DNA from: Sphaerotilus hippei
GTDB taxonomy: Bacteria > Pseudomonadota > Gammaproteobacteria > Burkholderiales > Burkholderiaceae_C
Assembly: GCF_003201595.1 (NCBI RefSeq)
Contig: NZ_QJJS01000002.1
Location: forward strand, 1 to 64,000
Reading direction: 5' to 3'
Length of the DNA: 64,000 nt
The notes beneath the pieces were generated by a model. That model was not told where the DNA came from, did not search any database, and worked only from the letters and a program-made list of their open reading frames with translations. Below are positions 1 to 8,197 of the stretch, one piece after another. Position 1 is the first letter of the stretch. Each line of letters opens with the position of its first letter. The position numbers were made by a program, and so were the translations under genes.

Positions 1-45
1 CGCGCGCTCGCGGACCTCAGGTGAGAACTTGTTCGACTTGTTCAT
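1..45 (-). pseudogene. IS3-family transposase OrfA, N-terminal 15 codons (cut by window edge)
   Basis: On the minus strand an ATG at 45-43 opens a frame reading MNKSNKFSPEVRERA, the typical beginning of the small helix-turn-helix OrfA protein of IS3-family transposases. A GGAG-like ribosome site lies just upstream. Only 15 codons are inside the window, so whether the rest of the element is intact cannot be judged. OrfA normally combines with OrfB by programmed -1 frameshifting to make the active transposase. The inverted repeat at 67-95 marks the element's end on the same side, which supports the identification. Confidence 0.8.
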
Positions 46-66
46 GGCTCCATCTTCTCAAAGGTT

Positions 67-95
67 GGAGCCTCCACAATTCCCGGGCCGGTTCA
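67..95 (-). repeat. IS3-family terminal inverted repeat (left end of element)
   Basis: Read on the minus strand this 29-base stretch starts TGAACCGGCCCGGGAATTGT and ends GGAGGCTCC. It has the TGAACC..CCGGG..GGAGGCTCC layout seen at the ends of several IS3-family elements of beta- and gammaproteobacteria. It sits 22 bases before the orfA start, the normal spacing. The boundary of the element is therefore placed at about position 95. The partner repeat and any target-site duplication lie outside the window. Confidence 0.7.
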
Positions 96-96
96 G

Positions 97-558
97 GTGC
101 GTGGGGCTCCGTTTGCGGGCGGGATTGAGTGGCTGCCGCTGGAGGAGCGCTTCACCTTCTACGGCGGTGGCATCGCCCACATCCCGCCGGGCGCGACTCC
201 GGAACCAGCGGTCGCGGCTGATCCCTGGACGCCTGTGCACGGGCCGTTCTCGGCCGACTTCGGCTGGGTGACGTTGGATGACTGGACCCATGGACCGATC
301 CGGTGCACGGACGGTCAGGCGGCCGTCTTCAGCGCCCTGTGGTCGTTCAAGGGCGCCGAGGTTGACGGCGAGCGGATCATGACCCGCGCTGGCCAGGACA
401 GCGACAAGCCGATCGACCTGTTCAAGGTGAAGACCGCGAACAAGGGGAAGCCGGAGTACGAGGGTCCGCTGCATGCCTACCGAGCACTCGTGAAGTCCAA
501 ACGGCGCCAAGGCGTGTACTGGATGCCGCGCGCATCCCCGGACCTCGCTTCGCCCTGA
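97..558 (+). CDS. Unrecognised protein, probably 5'-truncated by the IS3 element
   Basis: The reading frame is open from base 25, runs out of the insertion sequence and codes for about 153 residues from a GTG at 97. I do not recognise the family. The protein is rich in Trp, Gly and acidic residues (motifs FYGGGIAHIPPG, FGWVTLDDW, EGPLHAYRALVKS), with no signal peptide or membrane segment visible, and ends ASPDLASP. The start is doubtful: the frame begins exactly at the end of the IS inverted repeat and has no clear ribosome site, so the true 5' part has probably been removed or separated by the insertion. The antisense frame over the same bases looks like a shadow. Confidence 0.5.
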   Translation: MRGAPFAGGIEWLPLEERFTFYGGGIAHIPPGATPEPAVAADPWTPVHGPFSADFGWVTLDDWTHGPIRCTDGQAAVFSALWSFKGAEVDGERIMTRAGQDSDKPIDLFKVKTANKGKPEYEGPLHAYRALVKSKRRQGVYWMPRASPDLASP

Positions 559-785
559 TGGTTTGCTAGTCCAAGCCGGTCGGCGAACTCAAGAAACCGA
601 CACAAGCAGAAGTCGTTGTCACGCAAGGCGATGTGCGTGTGCTACGGCGAAAAAGTTGGTGGAGATTTCCAGAGAACAGAGGGCAGAAAAGGGTCGAACC
701 AGTCACTACGGGCACCGGTTCTGACCACCCCCTGGCACACGCAGAATGCGCGTGAACCCCGCGTACCGTGTGGGGTCTGGAAGTG

Positions 786-812
786 AAAACGCCCAACCGA
801 GAACGGTTGGGC
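786..812 (-). terminator. Rho-independent terminator of the tRNA-Ala gene
   Basis: The stem GCCCAACCG/CGGTTGGGC (791-799 with 804-812) and a four-base loop are followed, in the minus direction, by GTTTTC. It lies directly after the 3' end of the tRNA at 822, as expected for a single-gene tRNA transcript. Confidence 0.85.
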
Positions 813-821
813 GTCAATTGG

Positions 822-897
<76 letters not shown>

Positions 898-954
898 ACA
901 CGACAGAGCGAAATGATAGCAGAGTCCTGGCGGGTCAGCCAAGAGGGGCGGGGC

Positions 955-1614
955 TCATGTCGGGTCCTGGCGACGGCTGCGGGCGCGTGCCAGGGCGGCT
1001 TCGATGACGCTGCGCTTGCGCTCGAGCTCGTCGGGGGTGTTGGCGCGGGTCAGGGTCTCGAGGTGAGCCAGCTTGTGCTCGGCCTTGCGCTCGAGGGCCT
1101 GGGCGTGGCGCTGCGCGGCCACCTGCCGGCGTGCCAGGGTGTCGAGGTGGCGCTGGCGGGCCGATTCGGCCTCGGCGGCGCTCCAGGCCTGCCAGCCGGT
1201 GCGCTCGCCGCTGACGTTGTCCAGGCTGATGCAGTCGACCGGGCAGGCGGGGATGCAGAGCTCGCAGCCGGTGCATTCGGCCTCGATGACGGTGTGCATC
1301 ATCTTGTGGGTGCCGACGATGCAGTCGACCGGGCAGGCCTTGATGCACAGGGTGCAGCCGATGCACCAGTGCTCGTCGATCACGGCGACGTGGCGCGGGC
1401 CTTCGGCACCGCTTTCCGGGTCGAGCGGCAGCACCGGGCGGCCGGTCAGCGCGGCCAGGCGTTCGATGCCGAGCTGGCCGCCGGGCGGGCAGCGGTTGAT
1501 CTCGGTGCGCTGCTGCGCGATGGCCTGGGCGTAGCTGCGGCAGTCCGGGTAGCCGCAGCGGGTGCACTGCGTCTGCGGCAGGAGCTGATCGATCTGTTCG
1601 ACGGTGGGGGTCAT
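955..1614 (-). CDS. rsxB: RnfB/RsxB-type electron transport ferredoxin
   Basis: This 219-residue protein starts at the ATG at 1614, which gives [17 protein letters not shown]. An N-terminal four-cysteine Fes-type iron-sulphur site (C17, C20, C25, C42) is followed by two ferredoxin motifs, [12 protein letters not shown] (from C84) and [12 protein letters not shown] (from C114), each able to hold a 4Fe-4S cluster. The C-terminal 80 residues are a charged, helical tail. It matches the soluble, stand-alone RnfB/RsxB proteins of Burkholderiales, which lack the N-terminal membrane helix of the enterobacterial subunit. No other rnf/rsx genes are nearby, so its redox partner is unknown. A terminator separates it from phaZ upstream. 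Confidence 0.85.
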   Translation of the reverse strand: MTPTVEQIDQLLPQTQCTRCGYPDCRSYAQAIAQQRTEINRCPPGGQLGIERLAALTGRPVLPLDPESGAEGPRHVAVIDEHWCIGCTLCIKACPVDCIVGTHKMMHTVIEAECTGCELCIPACPVDCISLDNVSGERTGWQAWSAAEAESARQRHLDTLARRQVAAQRHAQALERKAEHKLAHLETLTRANTPDELERKRSVIEAALARARSRRQDPT

Positions 1615-1628
1615 GCGGGGCGCCAATG

Positions 1629-1655
1629 AAAAAAGCCGGGGCGCTGGGCCCCGGC
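1629..1655 (-). terminator. Rho-independent terminator after phaZ
   Basis: In the minus direction an 8-bp stem (GCCGGGGC, 1635-1642, with GCCCCGGC, 1648-1655) and a 5-base loop run into TTTTTT (1634-1629). It lies 40 bases after the phaZ stop codon and ends just before the rsxB start, so phaZ and rsxB should be separate transcripts. Confidence 0.9.
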
Positions 1656-1694
1656 CTGATCGATTGTGCCGCAGTGGCCGTGGCCCGGTCGGGC

Positions 1695-2936
1695 TCAGCC
1701 CTGGTGGGTGGCGATGAACTTGCGGATTTCCGGGTAGGCCATCTCGCGCCAGCGGCGGCCGGCGAAGATGCCGTAGTGGCCGGCGCCGACGACCTCGTAG
1801 TGCTCGCGCCGGTCGGCCGGCACGCCGGTGCACAGGTCGTGCGCCGCGCGGGTCTGGCCGGATCCGGAGATGTCGTCGAGCTCACCCTCGACCGTCATCA
1901 GCGCGGTGGTGGTGATGTCCTGCGGGCGCACCAGCTGGCCGTTGACCTCCCAGGTGCCCTTGACGAGCGAGAAGTCCTGGAAGACCACGCGGATGGTCTG
2001 CAGGTAGTACTCGGCGTCCATGTCGAGCACGGCGTTGTACTCGTCGTAGAACTGGCGGTGCGAGTCGGCGCTGTCGTCGTCACCGCGCACCAGGTCCAGG
2101 AAGTAGTCCCAGTGCGAGTTGGCGTGGCGGTCCGGGTTCATCGCGACGAAGCCGGTGTGCTGCATGAAGCCCGGGTAGACCAGCCGCCCGGCGCCGGAGA
2201 AGTTGTTCGGCACGCGGTAGATGACGTTCTGCTCGAACCAGTCGATGGTGCGGTTCATCGCCAGGTTGTTGACCGCCGTCGGGCTCCTGCGGGCGTCGAT
2301 CGGGCCGCCCATCATGATCATCGTGCGCGGCGTGACCTCGCCGTGCGAGGCCAGCAGCGAGATGGCCGCCAGCACCGGCACCGTCGGCTGGCACACCGAG
2401 ATGACGTTGACGTCGGGGCCGAGCTTGCGGATGAAGTCCTGCACGTAGGCGACGTAGTCGTCGAGGCGGAAGCGGCCTTCGCTGACCGGCACCATGCGGG
2501 CGTCGACCCAGTCGGTGATGTAGACCTTGTGGTCCTGCAGCAGCGTGCGCACGGTGTCACGCAGCAGCGTCGAGTGGTGGCCCGACAGCGGCGCGACGAC
2601 CAGCACGACCGGCTGGGCGCGCATCTCCTCCAGGCGCTGGGCGTTGTCGGTGTAGCGCTTGAAGCGCAGCAGGCGGCAGAAGGGCCGGTGCTCGATGACC
2701 TGTTCCTGCACGGCCACGTCCGTGCCGCCGACCTTGACCGACGTGATCCCGAACTCCGGCTTCTCGTACTCCTTGGTCAGGCGGTGCAGCAGGTCGAAGC
2801 TGGCGGCCACGCGGGGCGAGCCCGGGGCGTGCGTCAGCGGCGAGGCCGGATGGGTGTAGAGCTTGGCCGAGGCGCTGGCGAACTCGGCGAACGGGCTCAG
2901 GAAAGCCCGCTGGGCTTCGTAGATCTGGTAGAGCAT
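1695..2936 (-). CDS. phaZ: Intracellular polyhydroxyalkanoate (PHB) depolymerase
   Basis: The 413-residue product matches the intracellular PHB depolymerase family that degrades native storage granules to release 3-hydroxybutyrate. The nucleophile is a cysteine rather than serine: [12 protein letters not shown] puts it at C182, corresponding to Cys183 of Ralstonia eutropha PhaZ1. An acidic pair at D354/D355 (EGELDDISG) and H387 (GAGHYGIF) fit the other two triad members. The length is normal and there is no signal peptide, as expected for a cytoplasmic granule enzyme. The gene stands alone between its own terminator and a palindrome (3001-3015) that may bind the PHB-responsive repressor PhaR. 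No phaC or phasin gene is nearby. Confidence 0.93.
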   Translation of the reverse strand: MLYQIYEAQRAFLSPFAEFASASAKLYTHPASPLTHAPGSPRVAASFDLLHRLTKEYEKPEFGITSVKVGGTDVAVQEQVIEHRPFCRLLRFKRYTDNAQRLEEMRAQPVVLVVAPLSGHHSTLLRDTVRTLLQDHKVYITDWVDARMVPVSEGRFRLDDYVAYVQDFIRKLGPDVNVISVCQPTVPVLAAISLLASHGEVTPRTMIMMGGPIDARRSPTAVNNLAMNRTIDWFEQNVIYRVPNNFSGAGRLVYPGFMQHTGFVAMNPDRHANSHWDYFLDLVRGDDDSADSHRQFYDEYNAVLDMDAEYYLQTIRVVFQDFSLVKGTWEVNGQLVRPQDITTTALMTVEGELDDISGSGQTRAAHDLCTGVPADRREHYEVVGAGHYGIFAGRRWREMAYPEIRKFIATHQG

Positions 2937-3000
2937 CGCATTTCCTCAGGAATCGTCGGCCGTCCGGTGCCGAGGGGCGGCCGGGCGGTGGTGGGGCTTT

Positions 3001-3015
3001 TGTTGCAGTGCAACA
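3001..3015. promoter_or_regulatory. TGTTGCAGTGCAACA palindrome, candidate PhaR operator
   Basis: This is a perfect inverted repeat (TGTTGC-AGT-GCAACA), 65 bases upstream of the phaZ start codon, in an otherwise AT-richer patch. PhaR, the regulator that senses PHB granules in betaproteobacteria and Paracoccus, binds TGC/GCA-rich dyads, so a PhaR operator is the natural guess. That assignment is inferred from the context, not shown. A similar element occurs at 59335-59374. Confidence 0.5.
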
Positions 3016-3132
3016 TAAATTGTACTGCCAGTGCTTCACGTACGCTGACAATGCCTCCACCGCGATCGCTTGACAATCCGGTAGTTACACGTCCATTGTG
3101 CCAATTTGGCGCAATTTGCGGCCGGACCGACC

Positions 3133-3996
3133 CTAGCGCAGCGCTTCGAACGGGGTCTCGAGCGCGTCCTGCCAGAGCGTGATCTCGTCTTCCTGCACGT
3201 GCAGGTGGTTCAGGCACCCCTGCTTGCGGGTGGTCCATTCGATGGTCGGCGCGAAGCCGGCGTGGGTGCTGGTGAGGTGGTCGGCGACGACGCAGGTGGC
3301 CACCAGCGAGCGCACGGTGGGGTCGATGCCGCTGTCCTCCACCGCATGCACGTCGTGGTGCAGCCGGATGGCGACCATCAAGTGCGGGTGCAGCCGCCAG
3401 GTGCGCGCCACCAGCGCGCCGACGATGGCGTGATCGGTGCGGTGGGCGGCCTGCTCGGTGGCGGTGAACGAGCGGTCGCGCCGGGCGCCGGCCTCGGCCA
3501 GCGTGCCGGCGTAACCCGGCAGGCTCTGCAGCAGCAGCGGCAGGCCGACGTCGCAGAACAGGCCGAAGGTGTGGGCCAGGTCGGCCGGCAGGTCGTAGAG
3601 CTGGCGGGCGATGTAGCCCATGGCCACCGCCCGGCGGCTGGAGTTGAGCCAGAAGTCCTCGAGCGCGGGGTGGTTGACCGGCAGCGCGCGCGCCGACAGG
3701 AAGCCGGTCAGCAGCGCGGCGACCTGGCGCAGGCCCAGCAGGCTCATCGCCTGCTCGACGCTGTGCACCGTGGTGCGGCGGGCATACATCGGGCTGTTGG
3801 CCGCCCGCACCAGCGAGGCCGACATGGCCACGTCGGCCGCGGCGATGGCGTGCACCTCGTCCCAGTCCGGGTCGTCGTGGCGCATCGCCGCCTGCAGGCG
3901 GGTCAGCAGCTCGGGGCACGGCGGGATGACCAGCGTGCGCAGCGGCCCGTTGTCGCGGGCGACGCTCAGTTCCTGGTCGACGGTGGTGATGTCCAT
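3133..3996 (-). CDS. HDOD domain signalling protein
   Basis: From the ATG at 3996 the protein has 287 residues and begins [20 protein letters not shown]. Residues from about 20 to 215 match the HDOD domain, an HD-related output domain without a full catalytic HD pair. Typical features are [29 protein letters not shown] and [18 protein letters not shown] proteins act as adaptors in bacterial signalling, including motility, biofilm and c-di-GMP responses, but the partner here is unknown. A longer frame reaches 4164, into the ppa upstream region; I chose the shorter start because the extra N-terminus lacks family features. It lies divergent to ppa and behind phaZ. Confidence 0.85.
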   Translation of the reverse strand: MDITTVDQELSVARDNGPLRTLVIPPCPELLTRLQAAMRHDDPDWDEVHAIAAADVAMSASLVRAANSPMYARRTTVHSVEQAMSLLGLRQVAALLTGFLSARALPVNHPALEDFWLNSSRRAVAMGYIARQLYDLPADLAHTFGLFCDVGLPLLLQSLPGYAGTLAEAGARRDRSFTATEQAAHRTDHAIVGALVARTWRLHPHLMVAIRLHHDVHAVEDSGIDPTVRSLVATCVVADHLTSTHAGFAPTIEWTTRKQGCLNHLHVQEDEITLWQDALETPFEALR

Positions 3997-4181
3997 GTAC
4001 AGCTCGGTGTTCCGATTTCGGCTCCCCGACTCTAGGGGGTCCGGGCGTGAGGACTTCGCTGGAAGTGAGCCTGATCTCCTGTGCTGTTCCGGGGCGCAAG
4101 GCGCCAGCAAGGGCCGCCCGTAGAATGCGCGCCGAATCGACCTGTTTTTTTTGTCCGCTTCCACATTCAGAGAGACACCCG

Positions 4182-4724
4182 ATGAGTCTGCTTCACGTGC
4201 CCCCGGGCTCCAAGGCCCCCGAACAGTTCAACGTCATCATCGAGATCCCGATGAATGCCGAGCCCGTCAAGTACGAGGTCGACAAGGACAGCGGCGCCCT
4301 GTTCGTGGATCGTTTCATGAGCACCGCGATGCACTACCCGTGCAACTACGGCTACATCCCGCAGACGCTGTCGGATGACGGCGACCCGTGCGACGTGCTG
4401 GTCATCACCCCGGTGCCGCTGGTGCATGGCGCGGTCGTGCCCTGCCGCCCGCTGGGCGTGCTGCACATGGACGACGAAGCCGGCGGCGACGCCAAGCTGG
4501 TGGCCGTGCCGACCGAGAAGATCTGCCCGTTCTACAGCCACATCCAGAAGGTCGAGGACCTGAACCCGCTGGAGCTGTCGCGCATCCAGCACTTCTTCGA
4601 GCACTACAAGGACCTCGAGAAGGGCAAGTGGGTCAAGGTCAAGGGCTGGGATGGCGTCGACGCCGCCAAGGCCGAGATCGTCTCGGGCATCGAGAACTAC
4701 GGCAAGGCCGCCAAGGCCGAGTGA
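4182..4724 (+). CDS. ppa: Inorganic pyrophosphatase, family I
   Basis: This 180-residue protein hydrolyses pyrophosphate to two phosphates and so pulls biosynthetic reactions forward in the cytoplasm. The ATG at 4182 gives [23 protein letters not shown], with GAGAGA upstream as a weak ribosome site. Family I signatures are complete: the substrate-binding [20 protein letters not shown], the acidic metal-binding DGDPCDVLV and the C-terminal [10 protein letters not shown]. The length is that of bacterial hexameric enzymes. A strong terminator follows at 4767-4793, so the gene is monocistronic. Confidence 0.95.
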   Translation: MSLLHVPPGSKAPEQFNVIIEIPMNAEPVKYEVDKDSGALFVDRFMSTAMHYPCNYGYIPQTLSDDGDPCDVLVITPVPLVHGAVVPCRPLGVLHMDDEAGGDAKLVAVPTEKICPFYSHIQKVEDLNPLELSRIQHFFEHYKDLEKGKWVKVKGWDGVDAAKAEIVSGIENYGKAAKAE

Positions 4725-4766
4725 AGCGCCGGGCGCCCGCGGGGCGCCCCGGCCTGAATGAAGCAA

Positions 4767-4793
4767 GGAGCCCCGCACGGGCTCCTTTTTTTT
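4767..4793 (+). terminator. Rho-independent terminator after ppa
   Basis: GGAGCCC (4767-4773) pairs with GGGCTCC (4779-4785) across a 5-base loop and runs into eight T residues (4786-4793). It lies 43 bases after the ppa stop. Confidence 0.93.
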
Positions 4794-4834
4794 CGTCCCT
4801 GAAACGATGCCGCTTCGCCCTTAGACTCCGGGCG

Positions 4835-6619
4835 ATGAACTGGAATCTCGAGCTGGTCAACAGCGCCTGGTGGCTGGCCAGGTCCTTCGCCATCACGCTG
4901 GTGGCATTCGTCGCGGTGATGGCGCTGCTGGCGCGTTTCACGATCTGGGGCCGGCAGTTCTGGTCGTTGACCGGTGCCTACTTCTCGCCCCGGCGCAGCT
5001 GGCGGCCGCTGGCGGGCGTGGCGCTGATGCTGCTGTTCGTGCTGTTCTCGGTGCGCATGAACGTGCTGTTCTCGTTCTGGTACAACGAGTTCTACAGCGC
5101 GCTGCAGGCGCTCGACGAGCCCAGGTTCTGGTTCGACATCCGGCTGTTCGCGCTGCTGGCCACGCTGCACGTGATCCGGCTGCTGCTGAACTCCTACATC
5201 CGCGGCGCCTTCACCATCCACTGGCGCGAGTGGCTCAACGAGCGCACCGTCAGCGGCTGGCTCGACGGCCACGCCTACTACCTGGGCCGCTTCGCCCGGC
5301 CCGCGGTCGACAACCCCGACCAGCGCATCCAGCAGGACATCGCCAACCTGGTGGCCCAGACGCTGGCACTGTCGCTGGGCCTGGTCGGCTCGGTGGTGTC
5401 GATGTACGAGTTCACCGGCATCCTGTGGAACCTGTCGGCGCCGATGGTGGTGCTGGGCACCGAGGTGCCGCGTGCGATGGTCTTCCTCGTCTACCTCTAC
5501 GTGCTGGTGGCCACGGTGTTCGCCATCTGGATCGGCCGCCCGCTGATCGAGCTGAACTTCCTCAACGAGAAGCTCAACGCCAACTACCGCTACCTGCTGA
5601 TGCGCCTGCGTGAATACGGCGAGAGCGTGGCGCTGTACCGCGGCGAGGCGGTCGAGAAGGGCGGCCTGATGGGCGGCTTCGCGGCGGTGATCGCCAACGC
5701 CTGGGCCACGCTGTGGCGGTCGCTGAAGTTCGACGGCTACAACCTCGGCATCAGCCAGGTGGCGGTGATCTTCCCCTTCCTGATCCAGGGCCCGCGCCTG
5801 TTCGCCGGCTCGATCAAGCTCGGTGACGTGATGCAGACCAGCCAGGCCTTCGGCCAGGTCGAGGACGCGCTGTCGTTCTTCCGCACGTCCTACGATTCCT
5901 TCGCCGGCTACCGCGCGGTGCTCGACCGCCTCGACGGCTTCGACCGCAACGTCAAGGCCGCCGCCGGCCTGGCGCTGCCGCGACTGAGCGAGAACCCCGG
6001 CGCGCTGGTGCTGGAGGGCCTGAGCGTGCTGCGCCCCGACGGCCGGGCGCTGACGCAGGATCTGTCGCTGAGCCTGCACGCCGGCCAGGCGCTGCTGATC
6101 CGCGGGCCGTCCGGCTCGGGCAAGACCACGCTGCTGCGCACGCTGGCGGGCCTGTGGCCGTTCTCGACCGGGCGGGCCGAGCGGCCGGCCGGTCCGGCCA
6201 GCCTGTTCCTGTCGCAGAAGCCCTACCTGCCGATGGGCACGCTGCGCGCGGCGCTGGCCTATCCGCAGTCTCACCTGGCCGATGCGACGGCGCGCACGCT
6301 GCTCGAGCAGGTGCAGCTCGGCCACCTGGCCGACCAGCTCGAGGTGGACCAGGACTGGTCGCAGGTGCTGTCCCCCGGCGAGCAGCAGCGCCTGGCCTTC
6401 GGCCGGGTGCTGGCCAACCGCCCGGCGCTGGTCTTCCTCGACGAGGCGACCTCGGCCACCGACAGCGGCCTGGAGCATGGCCTCTACCGCCTGCTGCGCG
6501 AGCAGCTGCCGCAGGCCATCCTGGTCAGCGTCGGTCACCGCGAGACGCTCGACGCCTTCCACGACCAGGCCCTGACGCTGGGCCGCGACGGCCGCTGGAC
6601 GCTGGCGTCGCTGCACTGA
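4835..6619 (+). CDS. ABC transporter, fused SbmA/BacA-like membrane domain and ATPase (YddA type)
   Basis: This 594-residue fused permease-ATPase starts at the ATG at 4835. The N-terminal ~330 residues carry several hydrophobic segments and the SbmA/BacA family pattern (FWYNEFYSALQALD, NPDQRIQQDI, FLNEKLNANYRYLL). The C-terminal ~200 residues are an ABC ATPase: Walker A GPSGSGKTT (about 424-432), signature LSPGEQQRL (about 512) and Walker B LVFLDEAT (about 532), with a switch histidine in VGHR. It probably works as a homodimer in the inner membrane. Related proteins move peptides, bleomycin-like drugs or cobalamin, but the substrate here cannot be read from the sequence. It is alone in its transcription unit, right after the ppa terminator. 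Confidence 0.9.
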   Translation: MNWNLELVNSAWWLARSFAITLVAFVAVMALLARFTIWGRQFWSLTGAYFSPRRSWRPLAGVALMLLFVLFSVRMNVLFSFWYNEFYSALQALDEPRFWFDIRLFALLATLHVIRLLLNSYIRGAFTIHWREWLNERTVSGWLDGHAYYLGRFARPAVDNPDQRIQQDIANLVAQTLALSLGLVGSVVSMYEFTGILWNLSAPMVVLGTEVPRAMVFLVYLYVLVATVFAIWIGRPLIELNFLNEKLNANYRYLLMRLREYGESVALYRGEAVEKGGLMGGFAAVIANAWATLWRSLKFDGYNLGISQVAVIFPFLIQGPRLFAGSIKLGDVMQTSQAFGQVEDALSFFRTSYDSFAGYRAVLDRLDGFDRNVKAAAGLALPRLSENPGALVLEGLSVLRPDGRALTQDLSLSLHAGQALLIRGPSGSGKTTLLRTLAGLWPFSTGRAERPAGPASLFLSQKPYLPMGTLRAALAYPQSHLADATARTLLEQVQLGHLADQLEVDQDWSQVLSPGEQQRLAFGRVLANRPALVFLDEATSATDSGLEHGLYRLLREQLPQAILVSVGHRETLDAFHDQALTLGRDGRWTLASLH

Positions 6620-6739
6620 CCGGCGACGCCGCCCGGTGGCGCGGCGCCCGCGCCTGGTGCCGCACCGGCCTGGGCCACCCGAGCGAGCGGCCCGCGGCCC
6701 GTGCCTGACGCCCGCCCTCGACCGTTCAGGCCGGCGGGC

Positions 6740-8065
6740 TCAGGGCGCCACGGCGGGCGAAGCGGCTGCCGGCGCCGGGGTGCCCCGGGCCAGGCAGGCG
6801 CGGTAGCGCGCCTCGCAGCGCTCGGCGAACCAGGCGCTGGTGAGCTGGCGGGTGATCTTCGGGCTCTTCAGGTCGATCTGCGGCAGCTGGCTGCGCTCGG
6901 GGTTCATGCCGCGCAGCGCGGCCACGGCGTACAGGCGGCTGTAGGTCGGCGTGACCTCGAAGTCGTGCTGCTTCTCGAGCTTCAGGTCCCGCTCGATCTG
7001 CGCGGCCGACAGGCCCAGGTCGTGCAGCGACAGCAGCGCGCGCCAGGCTTCGCTCGGCGCGTCGCGCGGTGACAGCGCGGTGCCGCCGGCATAACGCAGC
7101 AGGTCGCCGTCGAGCGTGAGCGTCTGGCCGCTGAGGCGGGCCAGCAGCGCCTGGAAGGCGGCGTTGCGGCTGCTGTAGCGCCCGGCGTTGTAGTCGGCGA
7201 AGCGGAACAGCATGCGGTTGTACGACACCGGGTAGTCGAGCAGCATGGCCGCGCCGAAGTACACGCCGCCGCGGCGGGTGAAGACCTCCTCGCGCGCGGT
7301 GCGGGCCGGCCGCCACGGGTAGGGCTTCTCGCGCATCAGGTCCTGGGCGTAGCGGATGCTCACCTGGGTCGAGCCGCCGGTGCGCACCGGGTTCTGGCCC
7401 TCGAAGATGCGCGTGCCCAGCGGGATCTCGCGGATCATGTCCTCGAACAGGTCCGACAGCTCCCGCTCGGTGCGCAGCGCCTCGATGCGGGCCTGGTAGC
7501 TGCGGCCGTCGGGGGACGCCTTCATCAGCGCCAGGTCGAAGGCGGCCTTGGGGATGCCGTAGCGCTCGCGCTTCTTGTCGAGCTCGCGCTGGGCGATGCG
7601 CGACAGGCCGGCGACCACCGGATCGGCCTTCCAGCCCGACTCCTGCTCGATCACCGCGGCCAGCGCGCAGACCTTGTGGTCCTGCGCCGGGATCGACAGC
7701 GCGGCGAAGGTGGTGGCGATGTCCTCGGCCCACAGCGAGCGCTGCGGCAGGTCCGGCGGCAGCAGGCGCAGCGCCACCGTGCGCACCTCGGCGCGGCTCA
7801 CCGGCGCCGGGGCGGGCGCCGGTGGCACGGGGGCCGGGGGCAGCGGCGACGGGCCGGGCGCCGGCACCGGAGCGGGCGTCGGGCCCGGTGCGGGCCACGG
7901 TGAAGGGGCTGGCGCGGGGGCGGGCCACGGGGCGGTCGTGCCGCCCGGCAGTTCGGGCGACGGGGCCGGCGCGGGCAGCGGCGTGCGGGTGGTGGGCGCG
8001 ACGGTGCAGGCCGATACGGTCAGCACCAGGGAGGCGAGGCTGGCAAGGCGGAGTCGGGCGTTCAC
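6740..8065 (-). CDS. DUF1615 family lipoprotein with proline-rich linker
   Basis: The 441-residue protein starts with GTG (8065) and a lipoprotein signal ending VLTVSAC, so it is probably anchored to a membrane by a lipidated cysteine near residue 20. A low-complexity Pro/Ala stretch (about 25-90, repeated PAPAPSP units) follows and looks like a periplasmic spacer. The remaining ~350 residues match DUF1615, a family of unknown activity. IEQESGW near the start of the domain resembles the catalytic-glutamate neighbourhood of lytic transglycosylases, so peptidoglycan cleavage is possible but unproven. The neighbours are unrelated: the ABC exporter is convergent and the FemAB/GNAT-like gene is upstream on the same strand. 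Confidence 0.82.
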   Translation of the reverse strand: MNARLRLASLASLVLTVSACTVAPTTRTPLPAPAPSPELPGGTTAPWPAPAPAPSPWPAPGPTPAPVPAPGPSPLPPAPVPPAPAPAPVSRAEVRTVALRLLPPDLPQRSLWAEDIATTFAALSIPAQDHKVCALAAVIEQESGWKADPVVAGLSRIAQRELDKKRERYGIPKAAFDLALMKASPDGRSYQARIEALRTERELSDLFEDMIREIPLGTRIFEGQNPVRTGGSTQVSIRYAQDLMREKPYPWRPARTAREEVFTRRGGVYFGAAMLLDYPVSYNRMLFRFADYNAGRYSSRNAAFQALLARLSGQTLTLDGDLLRYAGGTALSPRDAPSEAWRALLSLHDLGLSAAQIERDLKLEKQHDFEVTPTYSRLYAVAALRGMNPERSQLPQIDLKSPKITRQLTSAWFAERCEARYRACLARGTPAPAAASPAVAP

Positions 8066-8197
8066 GCGTTCAGGGTTCGTGCGGAAGAAGGGTCACCGCG
8101 GCGATCGGGCAGGGCGGATCGGGCGGGCTTCACCGGCCAGGCCGGGGTCCGGCGGATCATAGGTCGCGATGTGCTGCTGTCCTGTTGCCGCGTACCC

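Noticed and set aside
559-821. Possible gene or attachment site between the truncated gene and the tRNA
   Set aside because: No frame with family features and no repeat of the tRNA 3' end were visible; only the tRNA terminator is supported.
1626-3182. Long plus-strand frame across phaZ
   Set aside because: Antisense to an unmistakable depolymerase; composition typical of a GC shadow.
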